64,000 nucleotides of DNA. It comes from Haloferax sp046557615. GTDB taxonomy: Archaea > Halobacteriota > Halobacteria > Halobacteriales > Haloferacaceae. The stretch spans positions 992,001 through 1,056,000 of the forward strand of contig NZ_JBKIII010000001.1 in the NCBI RefSeq assembly GCF_046557615.1. The letters are read 5' to 3'. This document shows positions 40,270-47,714 of the stretch, in pieces. The notes beneath the pieces are model-generated. The model saw only the letters and a list, made by a program, of their open reading frames with translations, was not told the DNA's origin and searched no databases. The first letter of the stretch is position 1, and each line of letters begins with the position of its first letter. The position numbers and the translations under genes are program-made.

Positions 40270-41070
40270 ATGAAGTACAGCGGATGGCCTGACCCCGGTG
40301 AACTCGTCGTTGGCAAGGTCGATGAAATTGCAGACTTCGGTGTCTTCGTAGACCTCGAAGAGTACGAAGACAAGCGCGGACTCGCCCACATCAGCGAAGT
40401 CGCCAGTGGGTGGATTAAGAACGTCCGCGACCACGTCCGCGAAGGACAGACAGTCGTTGCCAAAGTCCTCGAAGTGAACGAGAGTTCCCAGCAGATTGAC
40501 CTCTCGATCAAGGACGTCAACGAACACCAGCGGAAGGAGAAAATCCAAGAGTGGAAGAACGAGCAGAAGGCCGACAAGTGGATGGCGCTCGCCTTCGGAG
40601 AGGACATCTCCGACGAAGCGTACGGTGCCATCGCAAACGCCCTGCTCGCCGAGTACGACACGCTCTACGACGGCTTCGAACAAGCGGCAATCCACGGCAC
40701 AGAAGCGCTCGTGGACGTCGACCTCGACGACGACGAAGTCGAGACCATCGTCGAAACTGCCAGACAGAACGTCTCTGTTCCGTACGTCAACGTCACCGGC
40801 TACGTCGACCTGCGTTCACCCGCGGGCGACGGCGTCGACGACGTGAAAACGGCGCTCAAAGCCGCCGAAGGCGACGGTGAAATCAGCGACGAAATCGAAC
40901 TTGCTGTCACCTACGTCGGTGCGCCCGAATACCGCATCAAGGTGAAAGCCCCCGACTACAAGACGGCAGAGTCGGCGCTCGAAGCGAGCGTCGCCCGTGC
41001 CCGCGAAGCCATCGAGGCAGAAGGCGGCACCGCGGACTACCACCGCGAACGCAGCGGCGACGAAGAGTAA
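40270..41070 (+). CDS. eif2a: Translation initiation factor aIF2 subunit alpha
   Basis: 266 aa. An S1 domain opens the protein (GELVVGKVDEIADFGVFVDL, RGLAHISEVASGWIKNVRDH near 45), then a helical domain (EKIQEWKNEQKADKWMALAF) and a C-terminal alpha/beta domain (VPYVNVTGYVDLRSPAGDGV). It joins beta and gamma subunits to carry initiator tRNA-Met. The stop overlaps the nop10 start by one base. Confidence 0.96.
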   Translation: MKYSGWPDPGELVVGKVDEIADFGVFVDLEEYEDKRGLAHISEVASGWIKNVRDHVREGQTVVAKVLEVNESSQQIDLSIKDVNEHQRKEKIQEWKNEQKADKWMALAFGEDISDEAYGAIANALLAEYDTLYDGFEQAAIHGTEALVDVDLDDDEVETIVETARQNVSVPYVNVTGYVDLRSPAGDGVDDVKTALKAAEGDGEISDEIELAVTYVGAPEYRIKVKAPDYKTAESALEASVARAREAIEAEGGTADYHRERSGDEE

Positions 41071-41249
41071 TGAAATCTGACATTCGGGTGTGTGGTGCGT
41101 GGCGCGACCACCACGACCGCCCGGTGTACACCCTTTCTTCTACCTGTCCGGAGTGCGGTGCCGAAACGAAGAACAGCGCGCCCGCTCCGTTCAACCCCGA
41201 AGACCCCTACGGCGACTATCGCCGCGCACGGAAACGTCGCGTCGAATAA
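41070..41249 (+). CDS. nop10: H/ACA RNP protein Nop10
   Basis: 59 aa: MKSDIRVCGAWRDHHDRPVY, then TLSSTCPECGAETKNSAPAP and FNPEDPYGDYRRARKRRVE. The CPxCG ribbon and the PxRFSPxDxY-like APAPFNPEDPYGDYRR segment are Nop10. It works with Cbf5 in RNA-guided pseudouridylation. ATG overlaps the aIF2-alpha stop (TAATG), so tightly coupled; too short for many gene callers. Confidence 0.93.
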   Translation: MKSDIRVCGAWRDHHDRPVYTLSSTCPECGAETKNSAPAPFNPEDPYGDYRRARKRRVE

Positions 41250-41299
41250 TCGACGGGACGACCGACGCCCTCTTTACCGGGGCGTTCGGTCGTACGTGC

Positions 41300-42061
41300 A
41301 TGGACGACATCGAAATCGAGGCTGTCGAAGAGGTCACACTCTCCGAGCCGGTGCTCATCGAAGGGCTTCCGGGCGTCGGCAACGTCGGCAAGCTTGCAGT
41401 CGAACACTTGTTAGAAGAGTTCGAGGATGCAACGCTCGTTCGACGCGTCTACGCCGACGTGTTTCCCCCGCAGGTGACAATCGAAGATGGCGTCGCCGAG
41501 TTGACCCACGTCAAACTCCACGCCGTCGAGACGCCCGGTGACGGTCCGGACCTGTTGCTTCTCACCGGTGACCACCAAGCGCAGTCCAACGAGGGTCACT
41601 ACCACCTCACCGACGTATTCCTCGATATCGCCGAGGAGTTCGACGTCGAACGCGTGTTCGCACTCGGCGGCGTTCCGACCGGTGAACTCATCGACGAGCC
41701 ATCGGTCCTCGGTGCGGTCGCCAACGAGTCGCACGTCGAAGCACTCGAAGAGGCGGGCGTCGAGTTCCGCGAAGACGAACCCGCAGGCGGCATCGTCGGT
41801 GTCTCCGGCCTCCTCTTAGGGATGGGGAGCCGTCGCGGCTTCGATGCGGCGTGCCTGATGGGCGAGACGAGCGGCTATCTCGTCGACCCACACAGCGCGC
41901 AAGTCGTCATCGAAGTCCTGCAAGACGTGCTGTCGTTCGAAGTCGGATTCGAGGCACTCGAAGAGCGTGCCGACGAGATGAAAGAAGTCGCAGAGAAGAT
42001 TCAGGAGATGCAGCAACAACAGAGCCTTCCGAGCGATGACGACCTGCGCTACATCGGATAA
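41300..42061 (+). CDS. PAC2-family proteasome-assembly-chaperone-like protein
   Basis: 253 aa from MDDIEIEAVEEV; an upstream frame overlapping nop10 is spurious. The fold signature is PVLIEGLPGVGNVGKLAVEH near 18-37, LLLLTGDHQAQSNEGHYHLT near 83-102, ALGGVPTGELIDEPSVLG near 117, and VSGLLLGMGSRRGFDAACLM near 157. A coiled tail (ADEMKEVAEKIQEMQQQQSL) ends it. Eukaryotic PAC2 assists 20S proteasome assembly; archaeal role is unproven. It is the last gene of the translation/RNP block. Confidence 0.88.
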   Translation: MDDIEIEAVEEVTLSEPVLIEGLPGVGNVGKLAVEHLLEEFEDATLVRRVYADVFPPQVTIEDGVAELTHVKLHAVETPGDGPDLLLLTGDHQAQSNEGHYHLTDVFLDIAEEFDVERVFALGGVPTGELIDEPSVLGAVANESHVEALEEAGVEFREDEPAGGIVGVSGLLLGMGSRRGFDAACLMGETSGYLVDPHSAQVVIEVLQDVLSFEVGFEALEERADEMKEVAEKIQEMQQQQSLPSDDDLRYIG

Positions 42062-42118
42062 ACAGCGCCGTCGTCCACGACGAGCGCCGTCACTGACGGA
42101 CTCGGGTGCAAATCACGG

Positions 42119-43018
42119 TTACGCCTCGATGATGTCGTCGTCCCCGTATTCAGGAATCGAAATCTTCCCATCGAGCGACTGCACCGCGGTTCCACCGACG
42201 CGAACGCGCTCTGCGACGCGCACGGAGACGTTGCTCGGGCGGTCGATGAAGTGGCCTTGTTCGAATCGGAGTTCGTCCGGAAGCGTGTCGAACGCGCCGA
42301 AGCGGTCGAGATACGCGCCGCAGGCACCGCTCGCGGTTCCCGTCGCAGGGTCTTCCGGGATGCCGACGCTCGGCGCGAAACATCGGGCGTGGAGCGTCGA
42401 TTCCGCGTCGATGGCGTCGAACGTGAAGGCGTAGATGCCAGCGGCGTCGTGTTCGTCGGCGAGGTCAGCGATAGCTTGCTGGTCGGGTGAGGCCCCCGAG
42501 AGGTGTTCGAGGAAGTTGACGGGAACGACGAGGAACGGAAGACCGGTCGATGCATGGGCGATAGGGAGGTCCGCGCCAACGTCTTGGAGCGCCGCAGGGT
42601 CGATACCGAGCGCAGTGGCGACGCGCTCGTACTCGATATCGAGTTGGGTGACCGTGGGCGCGTTCTGCGCCATCCAGACCATTCCCGAATCTTCGACCGA
42701 GATATCGAGCGTGCCGACGTTGGTCTCGAGCGAGTAGTCGCCTGCTTCGAGCGCGCTATCGGCGAAGAGGTGGGCAAACGAGGCGATAGTGGCGTGGCCG
42801 CACAGGTCGATTTCCTGTGTGGGCGAGAAGTAGCGGATTCGGTAATCGGCGGTGGACGACGAGCAGACGAACGCAGTCTCGCTCGCGCCGAGTTCTGCGG
42901 CGACCGCGCGCATCTGGTCATCGTCGAGGCCGTCTGCGTCGGGAACGACACCCGCAACGTTGCCTGTGAGCGATTCTGACGTGAACGCATCGACGAGGAG
43001 CGCGCGTCGGCTATCCAT
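42119..43018 (-). CDS. PhzF-family isomerase/epimerase-like protein
   Basis: 299 aa. Characteristic blocks are RRALLVDAFTSESLTGNVAG near 4-23, SETAFVCSSSTADYRIRYFS near 46-65 (the catalytic Glu in SETAF), EIDLCGHATIASFAHLF near 70 (GHAT), and EDPATGTASGACGAYLD near 240. The fold is that of diaminopimelate-epimerase-like PhzF. Substrate unknown; no phenazine genes are nearby. Convergent with the PAC2 gene. Confidence 0.92.
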   Translation of the reverse strand: MDSRRALLVDAFTSESLTGNVAGVVPDADGLDDDQMRAVAAELGASETAFVCSSSTADYRIRYFSPTQEIDLCGHATIASFAHLFADSALEAGDYSLETNVGTLDISVEDSGMVWMAQNAPTVTQLDIEYERVATALGIDPAALQDVGADLPIAHASTGLPFLVVPVNFLEHLSGASPDQQAIADLADEHDAAGIYAFTFDAIDAESTLHARCFAPSVGIPEDPATGTASGACGAYLDRFGAFDTLPDELRFEQGHFIDRPSNVSVRVAERVRVGGTAVQSLDGKISIPEYGDDDIIEA

Positions 43019-43117
43019 GCACTGCGCTCTCTGTGGCGACGTATCAAACCTGTTGGTCGCGGGTCAAGGAATGTGGGAGGATGAGTAGGTATGAGCGGGG
43101 AGTGTAACGACAGTCAC

Positions 43118-43288
43118 TCACGCCCGGGTCCAACGGACTCCGGATGGCGCGTGACGCGCACCATCACCGTGCATCATCTCGCGCATGTTCATACAGGCTG
43201 GGCAGCCGATGACTTCGTTCGCTTCGTTACCGAACACCCGGACGAAGTCGCGGGACACGAATTCTCCGCAGTTTCCACAAGTATGCAT
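43118..43288 (-). CDS. Tiny two-CxxC zinc-binding protein (small zinc-finger microprotein)
   Basis: 56 aa, MHTCGNCGEFVSRDFVRVFG then NEANEVIGCPACMNMREMMH and a basic tail. CGNCG near 4 and CPAC near 29 give a C4 zinc knuckle of the CPxCG class abundant in haloarchaea. No other domain. It lies alone between PhzF and the phosphoribosyltransferase on the minus strand. From memory it resembles haloarchaeal DUF7563-like proteins; some such microproteins affect biofilm and swarming in Haloferax. Confidence 0.78.
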   Translation of the reverse strand: MHTCGNCGEFVSRDFVRVFGNEANEVIGCPACMNMREMMHGDGARHAPSGVRWTRA

Positions 43289-43400
43289 TATTGTTCACCA
43301 GCAACCTCCGCTACTCACCCATCAGACATAACTATGCTCCTTGTTAGCATGCGTTATACACTGCCTGAAAATCTCGCATTCTGCATTAAGAGACCATTAA

Positions 43401-43438
43401 CACCGGAATGTGGCCGGTGTGGGTATGTTCCTCATACC
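43401..43438. repeat. Two tandem hairpin-forming inverted repeats before the phosphoribosyltransferase
   Basis: CACCGG-AATGTGG-CCGGTG (43401-43419) is followed 2 bases later by GGTATG-TTCCT-CATACC (43422-43438). They end 62 bases before the ATG at 43501. An ATTAAAGGG string (43456-43464), a possible TATA element, lies between. They may be operators or RNA structures. Confidence 0.5.
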
Positions 43439-43500
43439 AAAGACGAGTCGTACAGATTAAAGGGTGTCAGGCACGGCAATACGGACGGTGAACGGAAGTT

Positions 43501-44211
43501 ATGGGCGACCTCCCCGACGAGTTTAAGTGTACCATCACGAACTGGGAGTACATTTACGGACTCTGCCGCGACGTCTCGAACGACGTCAAGCAGTCTGAAT
43601 TCGAACCCGACGTCATCGTCGCGCTCGCGCGCGGCGGATGGTTCGCGGGTCGATGTATCTGCGATTTCCTCGGACTCGACGACCTGACGAGTCTGAAGAT
43701 GGAGCACTACGTCGGTACGGCCCAGAAATCGAACGAACCGGAAGTACGCTATCCGATGCCGGAAGGCAGCGTCGAAGGCAAAGACGTACTCATCATCGAC
43801 GACATCGCCGACACCGGCGGGTCGATCAAGCATGCACACGAGTACGTGACCGAACGCAACGCGAACGAGGTGCGCACGGCGACCCTCCAACTGCTCCAAA
43901 CGAGTGAGTTCGAACCCGACTACGTCGGCGAACGCCTCGAAGAGTGGGCCTGGGTCGTCTACCCGTGGAACTTCATCGAAGACATGATAGACCTCATCAC
44001 GGGCGTCATGGCGAAAGCCGACGAAGAGACCTTCGAGAAGGACGACATTCGTCACTTCCTCGCTGAGTTCCACGACGTGGACCGCATCGAGATGGAAATT
44101 GCACAACCCGACCGACTACCCGAAGTGATGGCCGAGATGGAGCGACGTGGCTACGTCGAATCCACCGGCGACGCGTGGCGACTCGTCGAGAACGACGGCC
44201 TCGGCGCGTAA
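43501..44211 (+). CDS. Phosphoribosyltransferase-domain protein with C-terminal winged-helix-like tail
   Basis: 236 aa. PRTase type I fold: DVIVALARGGWFAGRCICDF near 37-56 and the PRPP loop VLIIDDIADTGGSIKHAHEY near 96-115. YVGTAQKSNEPEV near 70 is the flexible loop. After residue 165 an added part (EKDDIRHFLAEFHDVDRIEM, DRLPEVMAEMERRGYVESTG, DAWRLVEND) has a wHTH-like look. Archaeal PRTase relatives include both purine salvage enzymes and regulators such as GfcR (HTH at the N-terminus). Upstream lie two hairpins. Enzyme or regulator cannot be decided here. Confidence 0.82.
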   Translation: MGDLPDEFKCTITNWEYIYGLCRDVSNDVKQSEFEPDVIVALARGGWFAGRCICDFLGLDDLTSLKMEHYVGTAQKSNEPEVRYPMPEGSVEGKDVLIIDDIADTGGSIKHAHEYVTERNANEVRTATLQLLQTSEFEPDYVGERLEEWAWVVYPWNFIEDMIDLITGVMAKADEETFEKDDIRHFLAEFHDVDRIEMEIAQPDRLPEVMAEMERRGYVESTGDAWRLVENDGLGA

Positions 44212-44296
44212 TTCGACGCACGCTGTTTTCACACCGGGCTTCGCGCAGTGTGTCCGAAGCGAAACCTTCCTGAGTGACACCGCCGTCGCCCTCTGT

Positions 44297-45268
44297 ATGT
44301 CACTCCTTTCTATCTTCGTGACGGCACTCCTCCCCATCCTCACTATCGGTGCCGTTGGGTTCCTTCTGGGCCGGGTGAAAGACATCGACCCCGACCCGCT
44401 CAACACGGTGACGGTGTACGTTCTCGCGCCCGCACTCGTCTTCTACAGTCTCGCGACGACCACGCTCGACGGCTCGACGCTCGTCTCACTCACCGGAAGC
44501 GTCGTCGTCTATCACGTCGTGATGATCCTCGTCGCGGCCGCCGTCGCCCGCGTCGTCGGCGTCTCTGAGCCCCTCCTCGGCGCGCTCGTCCTCGTCGCCG
44601 CCTTCCCTAACTCCGGCAATTATGGGATTCCCGTCTCTTCGTTCGCCTTCGGTGACGCTGGCCGCTCGACGGCAGTCGTCTATCTCGCCGTACAAGGTGT
44701 TCTCATCTACACGCTGGGTGTGTATATCGCTGGGCGAGGGGGGACGCGGGCGGACGGCGGCACCGCAACGTGGCGCACCAGTCTCGAGAACGTCCTCAGA
44801 ATTCCGCTCGTCTACGCTGTCGTGGCCGCATTGCTCGCGCGCTACTTCGACCTCGTTCCCCCAACAGACCTCGCGGCCATGCAGACGCTCAAACTCGTCG
44901 GCGATTCCTCGATTCCCATCATGCTCCTCATCCTCGGGATTCAACTCGCCCGCGCCGACTTCGGTTCGACGCTCTCACGAGTCGGGTTGGTCGCAGGGCT
45001 GAAGATGGTTGTCGCGCCCGCAATCGCGGTCGGAATCGCCCTCTTCGTCGGCTTCAGCGACCCCGTGGTCGCTCGGACGTTCGTCCTCGAATCGGCCATG
45101 CCCGCCGCCGTCACCCCACTAATTCTCGTCGCCGAGTTTGGAGAGAGTGAGATGGGCGGTGTTCCACTCGCACAGTTCGTCTCCGCGGCGGTGTTCGTGA
45201 CGACGCTCTTGAGCATCCCGACGCTCTCGGTACTCATCTTCCTGCTCGAATCCGGCGTCATCGTGTAG
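44297..45268 (+). CDS. AEC (auxin efflux carrier) family permease
   Basis: 323 aa from MSLLSIFVTALLPILTIGAV, with about 10 helices. Family traits: VTVYVLAPALVFYSLATTTL near 37, ALVLVAAFPNSGNYGIPVSS near 98 (the N/P-rich hinge, FPNSGNYGIP), and VLESAMPAAVTPLILVAEFG near 259-278. Transports an organic anion or other metabolite; substrate unknown. A longer frame at the 5' side overlaps the preceding gene and is discarded. Confidence 0.9.
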   Translation: MSLLSIFVTALLPILTIGAVGFLLGRVKDIDPDPLNTVTVYVLAPALVFYSLATTTLDGSTLVSLTGSVVVYHVVMILVAAAVARVVGVSEPLLGALVLVAAFPNSGNYGIPVSSFAFGDAGRSTAVVYLAVQGVLIYTLGVYIAGRGGTRADGGTATWRTSLENVLRIPLVYAVVAALLARYFDLVPPTDLAAMQTLKLVGDSSIPIMLLILGIQLARADFGSTLSRVGLVAGLKMVVAPAIAVGIALFVGFSDPVVARTFVLESAMPAAVTPLILVAEFGESEMGGVPLAQFVSAAVFVTTLLSIPTLSVLIFLLESGVIV

Positions 45269-45313
45269 CCGCCGATTCGCCACGATTTTGTGCGCTCTCA
45301 CCCACGTGCGAGT

Positions 45314-46174
45314 ATGAAGATCGGATTCATCGGTGGCAGTGGAATCTACGAGGCCCTGCCCCTCGAAAACACCCGCGAAGAGCCTGTTGACACGCCGTTC
45401 GGTGAGCCATCGACGACACCTATCGTCGGTGAGTTCGGCGACACTGGCCGCGAAGTCGTCTTTCTCCCTCGTCACGGCCCCGACCATCAGCACTCACCCA
45501 CGACGCTCCCGTACCGCGCCAACATCTTCGCGCTCAAGAAACTCGGCGTCACCCACATCCTCGCCAGCAACGCAGTCGGCAGCCTCAAAGAGGACCTCCC
45601 GCCACAGACGCTCGTCGTGCCGGACCAAATCTACGACCGCACCAAACACCGCCCGCTCACCTTCTTCGACGAGGGTATCGTCGTCCACCAACCGTTCGCG
45701 ATGCCGTACGACGAAGAACTCGTCTCTATCCTCGCCGAGGCCGCCGAGGAAGCGACCGACGCGACGGTTCAGGAAGGCGGCACGTACGTCTGTATCGAAG
45801 GCCCCTCGTACTCCACGAAGGCCGAGTCCGAACACTACCGCGCACAGGGCTGGGACATCATCGGCATGACGACGATTCCGGAAGCGAAACTCGCCCGCGA
45901 GGCAGAGATGGCCTACGCGACCATCACGGGCGTCACCGACTACGACGTGTGGAAAGAATCGAGTGAAGTCACCCTCGACGAGGTGCTGAAGAACGCCGCC
46001 GCCAACGAGGAAGCCATCAAGGAGACCGTCGAAGCCGCGATTCGGAAGATTCCAGACGACCACGAGACGCCGAGCCACTCGGCACTGCAAGGCACCATCA
46101 ACACGCCCGACGACGCCATCCCGGGCGAGACGAAAGAGAAACTCGCGCCGCTCATCGAGAAGTACGTCGAGTAA
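45314..46174 (+). CDS. mtnP: S-methyl-5'-thioadenosine phosphorylase
   Basis: 286 aa from MKIGFIGGSGIYEALPL. Motifs: FLPRHGPDHQHSPTTLPYRA near 52-71, LGVTHILASNAVGSLKEDLP near 76-95, YVCIEGPSYSTKAESEHYRA near 157, and IIGMTTIPEAKLAREAEMAY near 180. Phosphorolysis of methylthioadenosine frees adenine and methylthioribose-1-P for methionine salvage. The Thr-rich pocket (GMTTIPEAK) fits MTA rather than inosine. It follows the AEC gene with a 45-bp gap. Confidence 0.92.
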   Translation: MKIGFIGGSGIYEALPLENTREEPVDTPFGEPSTTPIVGEFGDTGREVVFLPRHGPDHQHSPTTLPYRANIFALKKLGVTHILASNAVGSLKEDLPPQTLVVPDQIYDRTKHRPLTFFDEGIVVHQPFAMPYDEELVSILAEAAEEATDATVQEGGTYVCIEGPSYSTKAESEHYRAQGWDIIGMTTIPEAKLAREAEMAYATITGVTDYDVWKESSEVTLDEVLKNAAANEEAIKETVEAAIRKIPDDHETPSHSALQGTINTPDDAIPGETKEKLAPLIEKYVE

Positions 46175-46269
46175 CCTCCCACTCAAAACGGTTATCAGAG
46201 CCCCACTGGCGGCCGAAATGTGTTCGTCCGTAGATTAACACTCTTAACCCTCCGTGCTAGTTGTAGATC

Positions 46270-46644
46270 ATGAGTTCTACTGACAGAGTTACCGTCAAAG
46301 ACGTAATGTCGACGCCGCTGGAGATGATTTCGAAGGACGCAACAGTGATAGAGGCGGCAAAGCAGATGCGTGACAAGGGAATCAACGCACTGGTCGTTCG
46401 GACCTCACCACGAGCGATCATCAGCAGTACGGACGTACTCGACGCCGTCGCTGACGGGCGCGACGTCTCAACACTGAAAGTGACCGAAGTGATGACGACC
46501 GACGTCGAGACAGCCACCCCGGACCTCTACATGGAAGAAGTTGCGGCGATGATGACCAACTACGGTATCAAACACCTCCCGGTCGTGGACGACGACTACG
46601 TCGGCATGATTTCGTCGACCGACGTCACTGCGCATCTCTCGTAA
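46270..46644 (+). CDS. Two-CBS-domain protein
   Basis: 124 aa consisting of a CBS pair: VTVKDVMSTPLEMISKDATV with MRDKGINALVVRTSPRAI (first) and VTEVMTTDVETATPDLYM with MMTNYGIKHLPVVDDDYVGM (second). Such stand-alone Bateman modules bind adenosyl ligands such as AMP, ATP or SAM. It is close to mtnP (95-bp gap); an adenine-nucleotide ligand is possible. Convergent with scpA, 26 bp apart. Confidence 0.92.
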   Translation: MSSTDRVTVKDVMSTPLEMISKDATVIEAAKQMRDKGINALVVRTSPRAIISSTDVLDAVADGRDVSTLKVTEVMTTDVETATPDLYMEEVAAMMTNYGIKHLPVVDDDYVGMISSTDVTAHLS

Positions 46645-46670
46645 CTCCAACCGCAGAAATCAGACTGTCT

Positions 46671-47714
46671 TCAGTCGTCCGCGACCGCTTCGGCTTCGAG
46701 TTCGTTCGCTCGCTCGTCGTTCGGTTCGTCGGCGTCGTCACGCTCGTCTTCTTCTGCGACCGCTTCGGGGTCCTGAATCCAGAGGTCGCCGAATATCTCG
46801 TCCTGTTGGAGTCTGACGAAACTCCGGTGGGCGAGAAACAGGAGTGCGAGATAGGTGGTCATCACCGTGTCGGCTACGTCTCGAATCTCCACGAACAGCA
46901 CTTCGTCGCGGCCATTCTCGTAGTGGGTGTTGAGGACGCTTCCAACCTCTTCGACCACGTCTTCGATGTGTTCGTCGTGAGCCGTCCCCGTCACGTCGTT
47001 CTCGGTAGGTTCGCCCGCACCGCGCATGTCGCCCGCGGCGTGGTAGTCGAGCGTCTGCGTGCCGCGTGAGAATCCACGTGGTGAGCGCGAGGTGTCGTAC
47101 TCACGGCTATCCTTCCACCACGTGCCGCGCTCTGCGTCTCGGAGGTCGCGGACGAGTTCGTCCAGCGTCTTCGGCGAGCCACGGGCGTTCTTGCGCTCCA
47201 GTCGGCGGTCCATCTCGTCTTCGAGTTGGGCGATGGGGTCGAATCCGGGCACGTCGTCGCCGGGGTGTCCCTCGTCTGCGCCACCCTGCATGGCGAGTTC
47301 CCACGGTTCGAGTTCGTCTTCGTCGGGGTCGTCCGGCGCGAGTAACTCGTCGGACTTCATCCGCAGGAGGACACTTGCGTAGAACAGTGCGCGACCGGTC
47401 GTCCGCAGGTCCATCGAATCGAGACGCGTCAAGAAGGCGTCGGTCACCTCCACGATATCGATATCCCACGGGTCGATGCGGCCTTCTTTGGCGAGTTGAA
47501 CGAGGAGTTCGACCGGTTCGACTTCCTCCTCGTCGGTGTCGGCCGAGTCCGGAAGGAGTTCGTCCATCTCGGTGTCGAGTGCGTCAGCGTCGGCTGGCGT
47601 CTCTGTCTCAGGTTCGTCGCGCTCGTCACCCCCCTCTCGGTCGAAACTGAACACGTCGTCTGCAGACGAGTCCCGCTCGCGCGTGAGGTTCAGTTTGGGG
47701 ATGTCGTCAGTCAT
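46671..47714 (-). CDS. scpA: Segregation and condensation protein ScpA
   Basis: 347 aa from ATG at 47714, overlapping the smc stop by 8 bp. A disordered acidic N-terminus precedes the kleisin core: VELLVQLAKEGRIDPWDIDI near 89, VTDAFLTRLDSMDLRTTGRA near 113 with FYASVLLRMKSDELLAPDDP, and a C-terminal winged-helix region (DTVMTTYLALLFLAHRSFVR, QDEIFGDLWIQDPEAV). ScpA bridges the SMC heads. A long acidic linker fits haloarchaea. No scpB is seen in the window. Confidence 0.92.
   Translation of the reverse strand: MTDDIPKLNLTRERDSSADDVFSFDREGGDERDEPETETPADADALDTEMDELLPDSADTDEEEVEPVELLVQLAKEGRIDPWDIDIVEVTDAFLTRLDSMDLRTTGRALFYASVLLRMKSDELLAPDDPDEDELEPWELAMQGGADEGHPGDDVPGFDPIAQLEDEMDRRLERKNARGSPKTLDELVRDLRDAERGTWWKDSREYDTSRSPRGFSRGTQTLDYHAAGDMRGAGEPTENDVTGTAHDEHIEDVVEEVGSVLNTHYENGRDEVLFVEIRDVADTVMTTYLALLFLAHRSFVRLQQDEIFGDLWIQDPEAVAEEDERDDADEPNDERANELEAEAVADD

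Noticed and set aside
43320..43329. ATCAGACAT upstream of the small zinc gene as a third copy of the shared promoter element
   Set aside because: One mismatch, different spacing, and no TATA box after it.
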